Positions 8,899 through 16,284 of a stretch of DNA of 64,000 nt are shown one piece after another (within the stretch, counting starts at the first letter, position 1; each line of letters starts with the position of its first letter). The stretch is from Glaciecola sp028401415 (GTDB taxonomy: Bacteria > Pseudomonadota > Gammaproteobacteria > Enterobacterales > Alteromonadaceae). The notes below the pieces were generated by a model, which saw nothing but the letters and a program-made list of their open reading frames with translations, did not search any database and had not been told where the DNA came from. Position numbers and translations under genes: made by a program. The DNA is taken from positions 4,154,001 to 4,218,000 of the forward strand of contig NZ_CP171821.2 in NCBI RefSeq assembly GCF_028401415.2. Reading direction: 5' to 3'.

Positions 8899-10169
8899 AA
8901 AGTGACACCAAAACGCTGACAAACATCCAGTGCACTGCGCACGCCATCTTCATGAAAGCCGTTGTACCAATATGCCCCACAAAAATGCATTCCATCCACG
9001 CCACATACTTCCTTGCGACGCCCTTGCGCTTCTACCATTTGAGGACTGAACTGGGGATGAGCATAATAATAGGTACCAAGTATCTTATCCCTATCAATCT
9101 TAGCGGTATCGTTTAACGTCACGCAAAATGTCGTTTCAGCGTTTAGTCGCTGCAATATATTCATGTTATAAGACACCGCAGCAGGCGCCAAAGACTCTCC
9201 TTCAGTGCCTTTAATCCGGTAATTCCAACTTGCCCACGCTAGCTTGCGTTCAGGTAAGATGGAAGTGTCAGTATGCAAAACTACCTCATTCATAGAATAC
9301 GGTATCGCGCCTAAGACATCATGCAGTTCCTCAGCATTTTCGAAGCTTTCTAAATCAAGTAACTTGAGAGCTTGGTCGCTGTGGCAGCTCAATATCAGCT
9401 CATCAAAGTGCTCATCACCTTGGGCGCTAACAACACCAAACCCGTGATCTGTTTTATAAATATTTGATACTGGGCAATTCAGATGTATTCTGTCCTTGAA
9501 CGATTCCGTTAATGGCGCAATATAACTTGAAGAACCACCCACTAGGGTGTACCACTGAGGCCTATTACTTACATTGAGCAAGCCATGATTATTGAAGAAT
9601 TTCAAAAAGAAACTTAAGGGAAAGTTTGCGGATGCTTCTAGACTTGTTGACCAAATTGCCGCGCACATTGGCAGAATATAATTATCGATAAAGTGCTGGC
9701 TAAGCTCGTGCTGGCGAATAAACTCAATCAATGTGATGTTTTGCGTATCCGCTTTATCCTCTATCGCTTGTTTGCACACTTTGTTGAATTTCAGAATATC
9801 CAGCACCAGTCTCCAGAAGCGCGGAGATAGTAGATTACGGCGTTGTGCGAATAAGCTATTTAAATTGTTGCCATTGTACTCAAGTCCGTTGCTTTCATTG
9901 TGCACACTAAAGCTCATTTCGGTCGCTTGAGTCTGAACATTGATGGCCTTCATCAATTTAATGAAGTTAGGATAGGTCCAGTCGTTGTAGACGATGAATC
10001 CCGTGTCAATCTTATATGATTGATTGTCTATACTAACTGCCTTAGTCGCAGTATGACCGCCGATATAGTCATTGGCTTCAAATAGGGTAATGTCATGGTG
10101 TTTATTCAGTAAATAAGCGCTGGTTAAACCTGATATTCCGCTGCCGATTATAGCGATGCGTTTGCTCAT
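8895..10169 (-). CDS. FAD-dependent oxidoreductase (COG2907-type, amine-oxidase fold)
   Basis: This is an NAD/FAD-binding protein of about 424 aa from ATG 10169, which overlaps the SDR stop as ATGA. The N-terminus RIAIIGSGISGLTSAYLL is a dinucleotide-binding GxGxxG loop followed by the acidic strand end ITLFEANDYIGGHT. YKIDTGFIVYND and the C-terminal FCGAYWYNGFHEDGVRSAL are typical of the predicted NAD/FAD-binding family that accompanies DUF1365 and cfa. It probably oxidises or desaturates an acyl chain or a related lipid. The substrate is unknown. Confidence 0.9.
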   Translation of the reverse strand: MSKRIAIIGSGISGLTSAYLLNKHHDITLFEANDYIGGHTATKAVSIDNQSYKIDTGFIVYNDWTYPNFIKLMKAINVQTQATEMSFSVHNESNGLEYNGNNLNSLFAQRRNLLSPRFWRLVLDILKFNKVCKQAIEDKADTQNITLIEFIRQHELSQHFIDNYILPMCAAIWSTSLEASANFPLSFFLKFFNNHGLLNVSNRPQWYTLVGGSSSYIAPLTESFKDRIHLNCPVSNIYKTDHGFGVVSAQGDEHFDELILSCHSDQALKLLDLESFENAEELHDVLGAIPYSMNEVVLHTDTSILPERKLAWASWNYRIKGTEGESLAPAAVSYNMNILQRLNAETTFCVTLNDTAKIDRDKILGTYYYAHPQFSPQMVEAQGRRKEVCGVDGMHFCGAYWYNGFHEDGVRSALDVCQRFGVTL

Positions 10170-10897
10170 TGACTTCGCTTCGCTTTGCTGCGCATGCCGA
10201 TACAAATCTTGCGCTGAACAAATTCAGGCATCAGGTTAAGGAAACGGATAAATAAACTAAAACGCCGAGGAAAGTAAACGCTCGAACGATTACTCAAGAT
10301 GCCGTCAAGCATATATTGTGCGGCTCGTTTCGACGAAATCGCCATGGGCATAGCAAAATCGTTTTTGTCAGTAAGAGGGGTTTTGACAAATCCCGGCGAA
10401 ACGCTTTGAACATCAATTCCTTTGGAAGCAAGGTCAACCTCAAAGCTTTTTGCGATATAGTTTAAAGCTGCTTTACTCCCGCCATAGGCTTGGCTGCGAG
10501 TAAAGGGTAACAATCTAGCTAAGCTATCGACAAAGACAATTTTGTCACCGCGCTTTGCCCTGCCAATGAGAGTTGATGCGACATTGACCGCACCAAACAC
10601 GTTTATCTCAAACACTCTTCGGAACATATCAGCTTCGATGTTTTTTATGTCGACATATTCACAAGTCCCCGCATTGATGACTGCAATGTCAAAATCAATG
10701 TCGCTAAGTGCAGCCTGAGTAGCATCAAGGTCGCTAGCGTCGAATTTGCAGGTAGTGATATTTGGATTCTCTGCAAGCTCAGACAGTTTTTGTTCGTTTC
10801 GTCCGCATGCAATAACACGGTATGAATGACTGGCTGCATGTATAGCTAAGGCTTCACCGATTCCAGATGTGGCTCCTGTAATAAGAATACGTTTCAT
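10166..10897 (-). CDS. Short-chain dehydrogenase/reductase
   Basis: This is a classical SDR of 243 aa. It has the N-terminal cofactor motif TGATSGIGEALA (residues 7-18), NAGT near 95, and the catalytic Ser...YGGSK (the S of VDSLARLL and Tyr/Lys of AYGGSKAAL). PGFVKTPLTD follows. The start ATG at 10897 shares one base with the stop of the NTF2-like gene (TAATG), and its end overlaps the FAD oxidoreductase start by 4 nt, so translation in this operon is tightly coupled. The substrate is not predictable. It belongs to the conserved stress or light-responsive lipid-modification cluster. Confidence 0.9.
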   Translation of the reverse strand: MKRILITGATSGIGEALAIHAASHSYRVIACGRNEQKLSELAENPNITTCKFDASDLDATQAALSDIDFDIAVINAGTCEYVDIKNIEADMFRRVFEINVFGAVNVASTLIGRAKRGDKIVFVDSLARLLPFTRSQAYGGSKAALNYIAKSFEVDLASKGIDVQSVSPGFVKTPLTDKNDFAMPMAISSKRAAQYMLDGILSNRSSVYFPRRFSLFIRFLNLMPEFVQRKICIGMRSKAKRSQ

Positions 10898-11319
10898 TAA
10901 CTTAGCTTTCCTTTAATTGCTTTTATAAATCGACCTAGTAGCGGCACGTGCTCATATACCATTTGACCAAGGTCATAATAATCGCGGTGATAGGATATTT
11001 TTTCATCCGTGATTCGCAACACAGTGAGGCCATCCACCGCAACCGGCTTGCCCTTATTGATGCGTTGAGAAGTGAATCGCATTGTCCACACAACTACATA
11101 GCCGCTGGGTCCTGTTGCCTCTTTGCTGTGGATTTCAAATTCACAAAATTTGGCGTTATTGAGCAGTTTTGAGAAATAGTGTTTCACCGCTTCAAGTCCG
11201 TTGTGAGAAGCGATCGGATCTATAAACTCGACATCTTTAGCATAAATATTTTGAAGGTGGCCAACCTGCATACTTTGCAAGTCAGTGTAAAATCTGGAGA
11301 ATTCGTCAATCAGCTGCAT
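10897..11319 (-). CDS. NTF2-like / SnoaL-like domain protein
   Basis: This 140-aa single-domain protein has the NTF2/SnoaL cone fold, seen in YAKDVEFIDPIASHNGLEAVKHYF and the C-terminal DGLTVLRITDEKISYHRDYYDLG. It has no signal peptide. It heads the five-gene minus-strand operon. Proteins of this kind in the same cluster are found in Vibrio, Pseudomonas and Alteromonas; no reaction has been assigned with confidence. Fifty nt upstream on its strand lies a TGATC element, and a CTTGACT/AGTCAAG palindrome covers the same region. Confidence 0.82.
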   Translation of the reverse strand: MQLIDEFSRFYTDLQSMQVGHLQNIYAKDVEFIDPIASHNGLEAVKHYFSKLLNNAKFCEFEIHSKEATGPSGYVVVWTMRFTSQRINKGKPVAVDGLTVLRITDEKISYHRDYYDLGQMVYEHVPLLGRFIKAIKGKLS

Positions 11320-11349
11320 ATTATTAAATTTAATGATTTTTAGAATTTA

Positions 11350-11369
11350 CTTGACTGATTATAGTCAAG
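11350..11369. promoter_or_regulatory. Palindromic operator candidate before the NTF2-SDR-FAD-DUF1365-cfa operon
   Basis: CTTGACT and AGTCAAG form a perfect 7-bp inverted repeat around a 6-nt centre (GATTAT). On the minus strand it provides a TTGACT -35-like hexamer, and a TGATC element (11369-11373) touches its edge. It lies 31-50 nt before the start of the NTF2-like gene. A MerR-type (LitR-like) operator or overlapping sigma-70 and ECF promoters are possible. The regulator is not proved by the sequence. Confidence 0.4.
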
Positions 11370-11465
11370 ATCAGCAAATTAACTTTTTTTAATTCATATA
11401 GCTATGGATCTAATCGAACTTCTAAATAGTACAAAAATCAGATATGTCAAATTAGGTCAAAAGTT

Positions 11466-12032
11466 ATGCAATTCCCGCTGTTTCCCCTGTCTTCACATAT
11501 TCTACCCGAGGGACGGATGGCGCTAAGGATTTTTGAGCCGCGCTATACACGAATGGTCAAAGAAGTGTGCGAAGCCGACACGGGTTTCGTGGTGTGCATG
11601 ATTAACAGCAGTGGTGACAAAACGAATAACACACACATTTTTCCGTTGGGTACATTTTGCAAAGTGATTGATTTCGACATCTTAGAAGACGGATTGCTTG
11701 GTGTAACAATTGAAGGGCAATATTGCGTATCGATAAACAATATTGAAACGCAATACGACGAGCTTAGGATAGGGCAGTGCACAACCTGCCCAGACTGGCA
11801 CTGTGAGTCAGACCCTGAGGAATTAGCGCCAATGACGGAGCGATTGATCGAAGTGTTCGAGCGATATCCTGAAGTAAGTAAATTATATGACAATGCTAAA
11901 TTCGATGATTCTGTCTGGGTAGTTAACCGTTGGCTCGAGTTGTTACCGGTGGGCGCAGAGCAAAAACAACATTTCATGGCGCAGCGTGATTGTAATCGCA
12001 TAGTAGAATATCTGTCGCAGCTCATTGACTAA
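11466..12032 (+). CDS. Lon protease N-terminal (substrate-binding) domain protein
   Basis: This 188-aa stand-alone LON substrate-binding domain protein starts MQFPLFPLSSHILPEGRM and continues ALRIFEPRYTRMVKEV, the hallmark of COG2802 proteins. There is no AAA+ or peptidase domain, so it is not a protease itself. The exact role of the family is unknown; an adaptor or ligand-binding role is inferred. It is divergent from the NTF2-cfa operon and lies upstream of the ECF sigma/ChrR pair on the same strand. A GGATC element 56 nt before its start resembles those of the neighbouring operons. Confidence 0.88.
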   Translation: MQFPLFPLSSHILPEGRMALRIFEPRYTRMVKEVCEADTGFVVCMINSSGDKTNNTHIFPLGTFCKVIDFDILEDGLLGVTIEGQYCVSINNIETQYDELRIGQCTTCPDWHCESDPEELAPMTERLIEVFERYPEVSKLYDNAKFDDSVWVVNRWLELLPVGAEQKQHFMAQRDCNRIVEYLSQLID

Positions 12033-12142
12033 GGGGCGATCGCTTTCCCAGCTCCTTCACTTAGTAGCTGTATTGCTTAGTCGACGTTTACCCTGAAATC
12101 CAGCTAAGACTTCAAATTTCTTCATTACAAATATTTCACTTA

Positions 12143-12149
12143 TTGGATC
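12143..12149 (+). promoter_or_regulatory. Candidate ECF-sigma -35 element (GGATC) of the rpoE-chrR operon
   Basis: TTGGATC lies 58 nt before the sigma-factor start. Related GATC elements lie 56 nt before the Lon-domain gene (11405-11410) and 50 nt before the NTF2-like gene (11369-11373, minus strand). ChrR-partnered ECF sigma factors are known to use a TGATC-type -35, and autoregulation is common. No clear common -10 could be set by eye. Confidence 0.35.
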
Positions 12150-12206
12150 AAAAACTTTCGCTATACTCAATCTCTACTATATTACAAGTATGACAGGGTG
12201 AATTAG

Positions 12207-12821
12207 ATGCTTATCGGAATTTCGTTGGAAGACAAGAAACACGATTCAATAAAACCAAAAGATTGTGCTGCTGAAATGTCCGCATACTTGAACACGGTGG
12301 CCGCTGACCGATGCAAAGTATCGTTTTCAAAAGTGTTCGGATACTTTGCACCCAGACTGCGTTCGTACGCGCTTAAACAAATGGGTAACGAAGCACTAGC
12401 AATGGAGCTTGTGCAGGACACCATGTCAAACGTTTGGCAGAAAGCCCATCTTTTCAACTCCGATAAAGGTAGTCCATCTACTTGGATCTTTACGATCGCA
12501 CGTAATATTCGATTTGATATGCTTCGCAAATTGCAGAATCGCAAGGAAGATGTGTGTTCTGATGATCTTTGGCCAATTTTGTGCGAGCAAACAGCCGATT
12601 TAAACGAAGCACCTTTAGACGAGCAAATTACCTTGGAAGAGGTTGGTCAGTATTTTGAGAATCTTCCGGTTAAGCAACAAGCGGTTGTTGAGGCTATCTA
12701 TATCGATGGGAAATCTCAGCAAGAGGTTGCAGATGAGCTGGCAATTCCGTTAGGAACTGTAAAATCCAGAACACGACTTGCTCTTCAGCGATTGAAGGAA
12801 ATGCTTAAAGAACATGATTAG
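12207..12821 (+). CDS. rpoE: ECF sigma factor, RpoE/ChrR (ECF11-like) group
   Basis: This 204-aa ECF sigma factor has region 2 in the first half (FGYFAPRLRSYALKQMGNEA...VQDTMSNVWQKA, then STWIFTIARNIRFDMLRK) and region 4 near the C-terminus (FENLPVKQQAVVEAIYIDGKSQQEVA, then LGTVKSRTRLALQRLKE). It ends within the start of a ChrR-type anti-sigma gene (8-nt overlap). This is the arrangement of the singlet-oxygen-responsive RpoE-ChrR pair of Rhodobacter and its relatives in Vibrio and Alteromonas. The nearby cfa/DUF1365/FAD operon is a likely target. The symbol refers to that group, not to E. coli RpoE. Confidence 0.9.
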   Translation: MLIGISLEDKKHDSIKPKDCAAEMSAYLNTVAADRCKVSFSKVFGYFAPRLRSYALKQMGNEALAMELVQDTMSNVWQKAHLFNSDKGSPSTWIFTIARNIRFDMLRKLQNRKEDVCSDDLWPILCEQTADLNEAPLDEQITLEEVGQYFENLPVKQQAVVEAIYIDGKSQQEVADELAIPLGTVKSRTRLALQRLKEMLKEHD

Positions 12822-13506
12822 ATTTCACCCAACTAATCAGACGCTGATTAGTTTTGCTGAAGGGCTGATTGCGCCAAATGAATCATTAATAATATCCGCG
12901 CATTGCGACTTGTGCGTCTGCTGTCAATCAAAAGTTGACAGCATGATTGATTCAGCTGCTGAAAATGTATTCGATGTCGAAACAATTACTCCAACCACTA
13001 TCGATAATGAGTTGGGTAACATGTTTGATGCGATTACGAGTCGCCCATCTAGTACGTTGACCTCATCCTCTCCCCCTGAACTGCTTGCCACCTTAGAACT
13101 AAACGGTATGGAATTTTCAATTCCTAATAGCCTGCAAAGATTGTGTGCTCACGCTGGCAACTGGACTCAGATTGTTGGGCATTTATGGCAAGCACCGGTT
13201 GCCATAGGCGGAAAAAATATTGCTAATTTCATATACATGGAAAAAGGGGGCAGTGTTCCAGAGCATACGCACATTGGTCATGAGCACACCTTGGTGTTGG
13301 ATGGTCATTTTAGCGATGGCATTAACGAATATGATACAGGCGATTTCATAAGCCTTAATGAAAGCAATAAACACGCACCGTTTACAGAGAATGACGATGG
13401 GTGTTTGGTATTTAGTGTGATAGATGAGCCACTGCATTTTACCTCAGGGTGGGCAAAAATTATCAACCCACTCAGTCATCTTTATTTCAAGGTGTCCACT
13501 AAATAG
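12814..13506 (+). CDS. chrR: ChrR-type zinc-dependent anti-sigma factor with cupin domain
   Basis: This 230-aa protein is translationally coupled to the sigma gene (8-nt overlap). The N-terminal anti-sigma domain has the zinc motif HxxxCxxC at His30-Cys34-Cys37, with His5 as the likely fourth ligand; two extra cysteines (Cys31, Cys36) are present. The C-terminal half is a cupin with PEHTHIGHEHTLVLDGHFSDG, resembling the second metal site of ChrR. In Rhodobacter ChrR holds its sigma factor inactive until singlet oxygen or related stress releases it; the same role is inferred here. Confidence 0.9.
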   Translation: MIRFHPTNQTLISFAEGLIAPNESLIISAHCDLCVCCQSKVDSMIDSAAENVFDVETITPTTIDNELGNMFDAITSRPSSTLTSSSPPELLATLELNGMEFSIPNSLQRLCAHAGNWTQIVGHLWQAPVAIGGKNIANFIYMEKGGSVPEHTHIGHEHTLVLDGHFSDGINEYDTGDFISLNESNKHAPFTENDDGCLVFSVIDEPLHFTSGWAKIINPLSHLYFKVSTK

Positions 13507-13529
13507 CCTTTGAACACTTGGGTTTTCGT

Positions 13530-14297
13530 TTAGTCGATAAATTCGCTTTGCGGAAAGTTTAAAACCAAGGTCTTCATCGCATTCTCTTTTAATTCTTCCA
13601 GCCCAAGTTGGTCATAACTAGATACCATTATTTCCAGAGCATTTTGAATTTGAGGTGTATCTGGATAGTGCTCTAGCACATATCGCCCGCGATTTGCAGC
13701 TGCTACATAGGCTTCTCGCCTCATATAAAAGCGAGCAACTTCAATTTCGTATTTTGCTAAACGGTTTTTGATTGCCAGCATGCGCTGTTTGGCATCAGTC
13801 GCGTATTTAGACTCAGGGTATTTTTCTAGCAGCCTTCTGAAGTCTTCAAATGCTTCTTTGGACTTGGACGGATCACGGTCAGAACGGTCTACCCGAAGTA
13901 GGCTTTGAAACAGGTTCGCATCCTGCTCCATGTTGGTGACACCTCGCATATACAGAGCGTAGTCAACATCCGTATGATTTGGATTTAACCTGACAAAGCG
14001 ATCAACGGTTGCTAAGGTTTGCTCGGTGTTGCCTGATTTATAGTAACTATATATAAGATCCAATTGCACCTGATGTGACAAAGGACCAAAAGGAAATCGT
14101 GAGTCAATGGCACTCAGTATGGAAGCGGCTGCAGTAAAGTTGCCCACTTCCATATTTCGCTTAGCATCCTCATAAAGGGCAGTCGCTCCCTGATTCGCGA
14201 CCAGTTCTCGCTGATCCTCTTCTGAGCTACTACAGCCGCCTAATCCAAATGCTGCAATTGCGACCATGGCAAGAGCCCAATATCTAATTTCCTTCAT
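13530..14297 (-). CDS. bamD: Outer membrane assembly lipoprotein BamD
   Basis: BamD is an essential lipoprotein of the BAM complex that inserts beta-barrel proteins into the outer membrane. The 255-aa protein has a lipoprotein signal ending FGLGGC (Cys about residue 22) and then a TPR array with typical lines such as AASILSAIDSRFPFGPLSHQ, EDFRRLLEKYPESKYATDA and GRYVLEHYPDTPQ. It is convergent with chrR and divergent from rluD, as in many gammaproteobacteria (bamD / rluD-yfiH-clpB). Confidence 0.96.
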   Translation of the reverse strand: MKEIRYWALAMVAIAAFGLGGCSSSEEDQRELVANQGATALYEDAKRNMEVGNFTAAASILSAIDSRFPFGPLSHQVQLDLIYSYYKSGNTEQTLATVDRFVRLNPNHTDVDYALYMRGVTNMEQDANLFQSLLRVDRSDRDPSKSKEAFEDFRRLLEKYPESKYATDAKQRMLAIKNRLAKYEIEVARFYMRREAYVAAANRGRYVLEHYPDTPQIQNALEIMVSSYDQLGLEELKENAMKTLVLNFPQSEFID

Positions 14298-14426
14298 TAT
14301 TTTATTTATCTCACACTACAAGTTGGGGATATTTTACTACAAATACGCGCTGGCAAACACTTATATACTCTGCTTTTGTGCTCGTTGCTTGTTATACTGA
14401 TGCGAAGCCAACCGATGATGTAATTT

Positions 14427-15407
14427 ATGCCTGAGCAAGTCAACTCAATTTCACTTAATGCTGAAGTTCCGCCCGAAGCATTTAACACAAGACTAGACCA
14501 ATGCATTGCGCAATTGTTCCCCGAATATTCTCGCTCTAAATTGAAGGAGTGGATACTTGCTGGCAACGTGTGTGTTGATAAAAAAGTGATAGACACCCCG
14601 AGACAAAAGTTGAAAGGTGGGGAACATATTGCCATTTTTGCTGAGCAAAAGGTGCAGGTTCACGATAAAGCAGAGCCGATTGCTTTGGATATTGTCTTTG
14701 AGGATGATGACATTTTGGTGATAAACAAACCAGCCGGTCTGGTTGTCCATCCAGGCGCAGGAAATCAATCTGGTACACTCTTAAATGCGCTTCTTGCTCA
14801 TGTACCAGATATTGATAATGTGCCGCGAGCAGGTATAGTGCATCGCTTAGATAAAGACACGACTGGTTTAATGGTGGTTGCGAAAACTATGTCCGCGCAA
14901 ACTCATCTGGTTGATCAACTACAGTCGCGAGAGATGGGCCGTGAATATGAAGCAATCGTATTAGGTAATCTGATAGCCGGCGGAAGCGTTGATGCTAGTA
15001 TCGATCGCCACCCTACCAAACGAACGCTCATGGCAGTAAAAGAAAGTGGGAAAAATGCAGTCACTCACTATCGAATTAAGAAGAAGTTTAGGGCACACAC
15101 TTATTTACGGTTGAAGCTTGAGTCTGGTCGAACCCATCAAATTCGTGTGCATATGACGCATATTCGCCATCCTTTGGTGGGTGATATTCAGTACGGTGGA
15201 AGAACTCGACTGCCCAAGCGAGCAGACGATGCCTTTATCCAGGTTCTGCGTAATTTCAATCGCCAGGCGCTACACGCTATTCAATTGACGCTCATTCATC
15301 CAAGAAGCAATGAAAAAATGACATGGCAAGCACCTCTTCCTGAAGATTTCTGTCAATTACTGCACGCGCTTGATGAGGATGGTCAGCTTAATGGGTTTGA
15401 TTCGTAG
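14427..15407 (+). CDS. rluD: 23S rRNA pseudouridine(1911/1915/1917) synthase RluD
   Basis: RluD makes three pseudouridines in helix 69 of 23S rRNA. The 326-aa protein has an N-terminal S4 RNA-binding domain (RLDQCIAQLFPEYSRSKLKEWI, residues 22-43) and the catalytic loop GIVHRLDKDTTGLMV with Asp142 as the predicted catalytic residue. The C-terminal SGRTHQIRVHMTHIRHPLVGD is the usual RluA-family motif II/III. pgeF follows after 2 nt, so they share an operon. Confidence 0.96.
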   Translation: MPEQVNSISLNAEVPPEAFNTRLDQCIAQLFPEYSRSKLKEWILAGNVCVDKKVIDTPRQKLKGGEHIAIFAEQKVQVHDKAEPIALDIVFEDDDILVINKPAGLVVHPGAGNQSGTLLNALLAHVPDIDNVPRAGIVHRLDKDTTGLMVVAKTMSAQTHLVDQLQSREMGREYEAIVLGNLIAGGSVDASIDRHPTKRTLMAVKESGKNAVTHYRIKKKFRAHTYLRLKLESGRTHQIRVHMTHIRHPLVGDIQYGGRTRLPKRADDAFIQVLRNFNRQALHAIQLTLIHPRSNEKMTWQAPLPEDFCQLLHALDEDGQLNGFDS

Positions 15408-15409
15408 TC

Positions 15410-16195
15410 ATGAATGTGATTCGACCCGAACGCAAGCTTGCACCTAATGTAGAGTGTTTTACAAGTACTCGGCAAGGCGGGTTAAGTAGTGCACCGTATG
15501 AATCTATGAACCTTGCGAAGCACGTAAATGACACGGTTGCAAATGTGGAAGAAAATCGCAAACGCTTGCATGCATTTATCTTAAATCAAACAAAGCACGG
15601 CACAGCCACCCATATTCATCGGCCCGTTTATTTAACTCAGTGCCATTCTTCACGCGTTGCAGATTTTGATAAAAGCTCAGATATAGATACGCAAAGCTAT
15701 GACGCGGTCATAAGCCATCGAGTAGGCAACCCCTTGCTTATCATGACAGCAGATTGCTTGCCCATAGTGATTGTCGATGGGCATTCCCCAAACCAGCACC
15801 AAAGCGAGTTTCGGTATGCGGCGATTCATGCAGGCTGGCGAGGACTTGCTGACAATATTATTGCAAAGACGCTTGCATCTTTTGACCGCCCCCTAAACAA
15901 TCCAAGGGTATGGATTGGTCCTCATATTTGCGCAAAACACTTCGAAACGGGAGGGGATGTCGTGGATCAGCTTTCTCCCTATACTCAGAGCGTTGCTCGT
16001 AATCAACAAACGCAAAAGTATCATGTGGACCTAGCGGATATTGCATCACAGCAGATGCGCCAAGAAGGTATTAAAGACATACAAGTATCTCAGCAATGCA
16101 CGTATTGTAATGATATTTTGTTCTCGTTTCGGCAAGCCCATCATATGAAACAGGCCGATTGTGGACGCATGGCAACGGTCGTTTTAGCTTATTAA
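15410..16195 (+). CDS. pgeF: Peptidoglycan editing factor PgeF / multicopper polyphenol oxidase-like (YfiH)
   Basis: This 261-aa laccase-domain (DUF152) protein has the metal-site motifs TADCLPIVIVD, HAGWRGLADNII and the C-terminal CTYCNDILFSFRQ...CGRMATVV. In E. coli, YfiH/PgeF removes mis-incorporated L-Ser-containing peptidoglycan precursors; related proteins show copper-dependent phenol oxidase or purine nucleoside activity. It lies 2 nt after rluD and upstream of clpB, the conserved rluD-yfiH-clpB order. Confidence 0.93.
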   Translation: MNVIRPERKLAPNVECFTSTRQGGLSSAPYESMNLAKHVNDTVANVEENRKRLHAFILNQTKHGTATHIHRPVYLTQCHSSRVADFDKSSDIDTQSYDAVISHRVGNPLLIMTADCLPIVIVDGHSPNQHQSEFRYAAIHAGWRGLADNIIAKTLASFDRPLNNPRVWIGPHICAKHFETGGDVVDQLSPYTQSVARNQQTQKYHVDLADIASQQMRQEGIKDIQVSQQCTYCNDILFSFRQAHHMKQADCGRMATVVLAY

Positions 16196-16226
16196 GCGTG
16201 CCAAATTAAACCAATTAAATAAATGG

Positions 16227-16254
16227 CTTGAAATGACCCCCTGTATACCCATAT
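16227..16254 (+). promoter_or_regulatory. Sigma-32 heat-shock promoter of clpB
   Basis: CTTGAAA (16227-16233) is followed by a 13-nt spacer and ACCCATAT (16247-16254), a close match to the sigma-32 consensus CTTGAAA-N11-15-CCCCATNT. The start codon of clpB is 30 nt further on, behind an AGGAG ribosome site at 16273. This separates clpB expression from rluD-pgeF. Confidence 0.85.
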
Positions 16255-16284
16255 CCATTGCATATACGCTTTAGGAGAATACAA

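Noticed and set aside
11543..12025. A 160-codon minus-strand frame opposite the Lon-domain gene
   Set aside because: Fully overlapped by a gene with clear family motifs; shadow.
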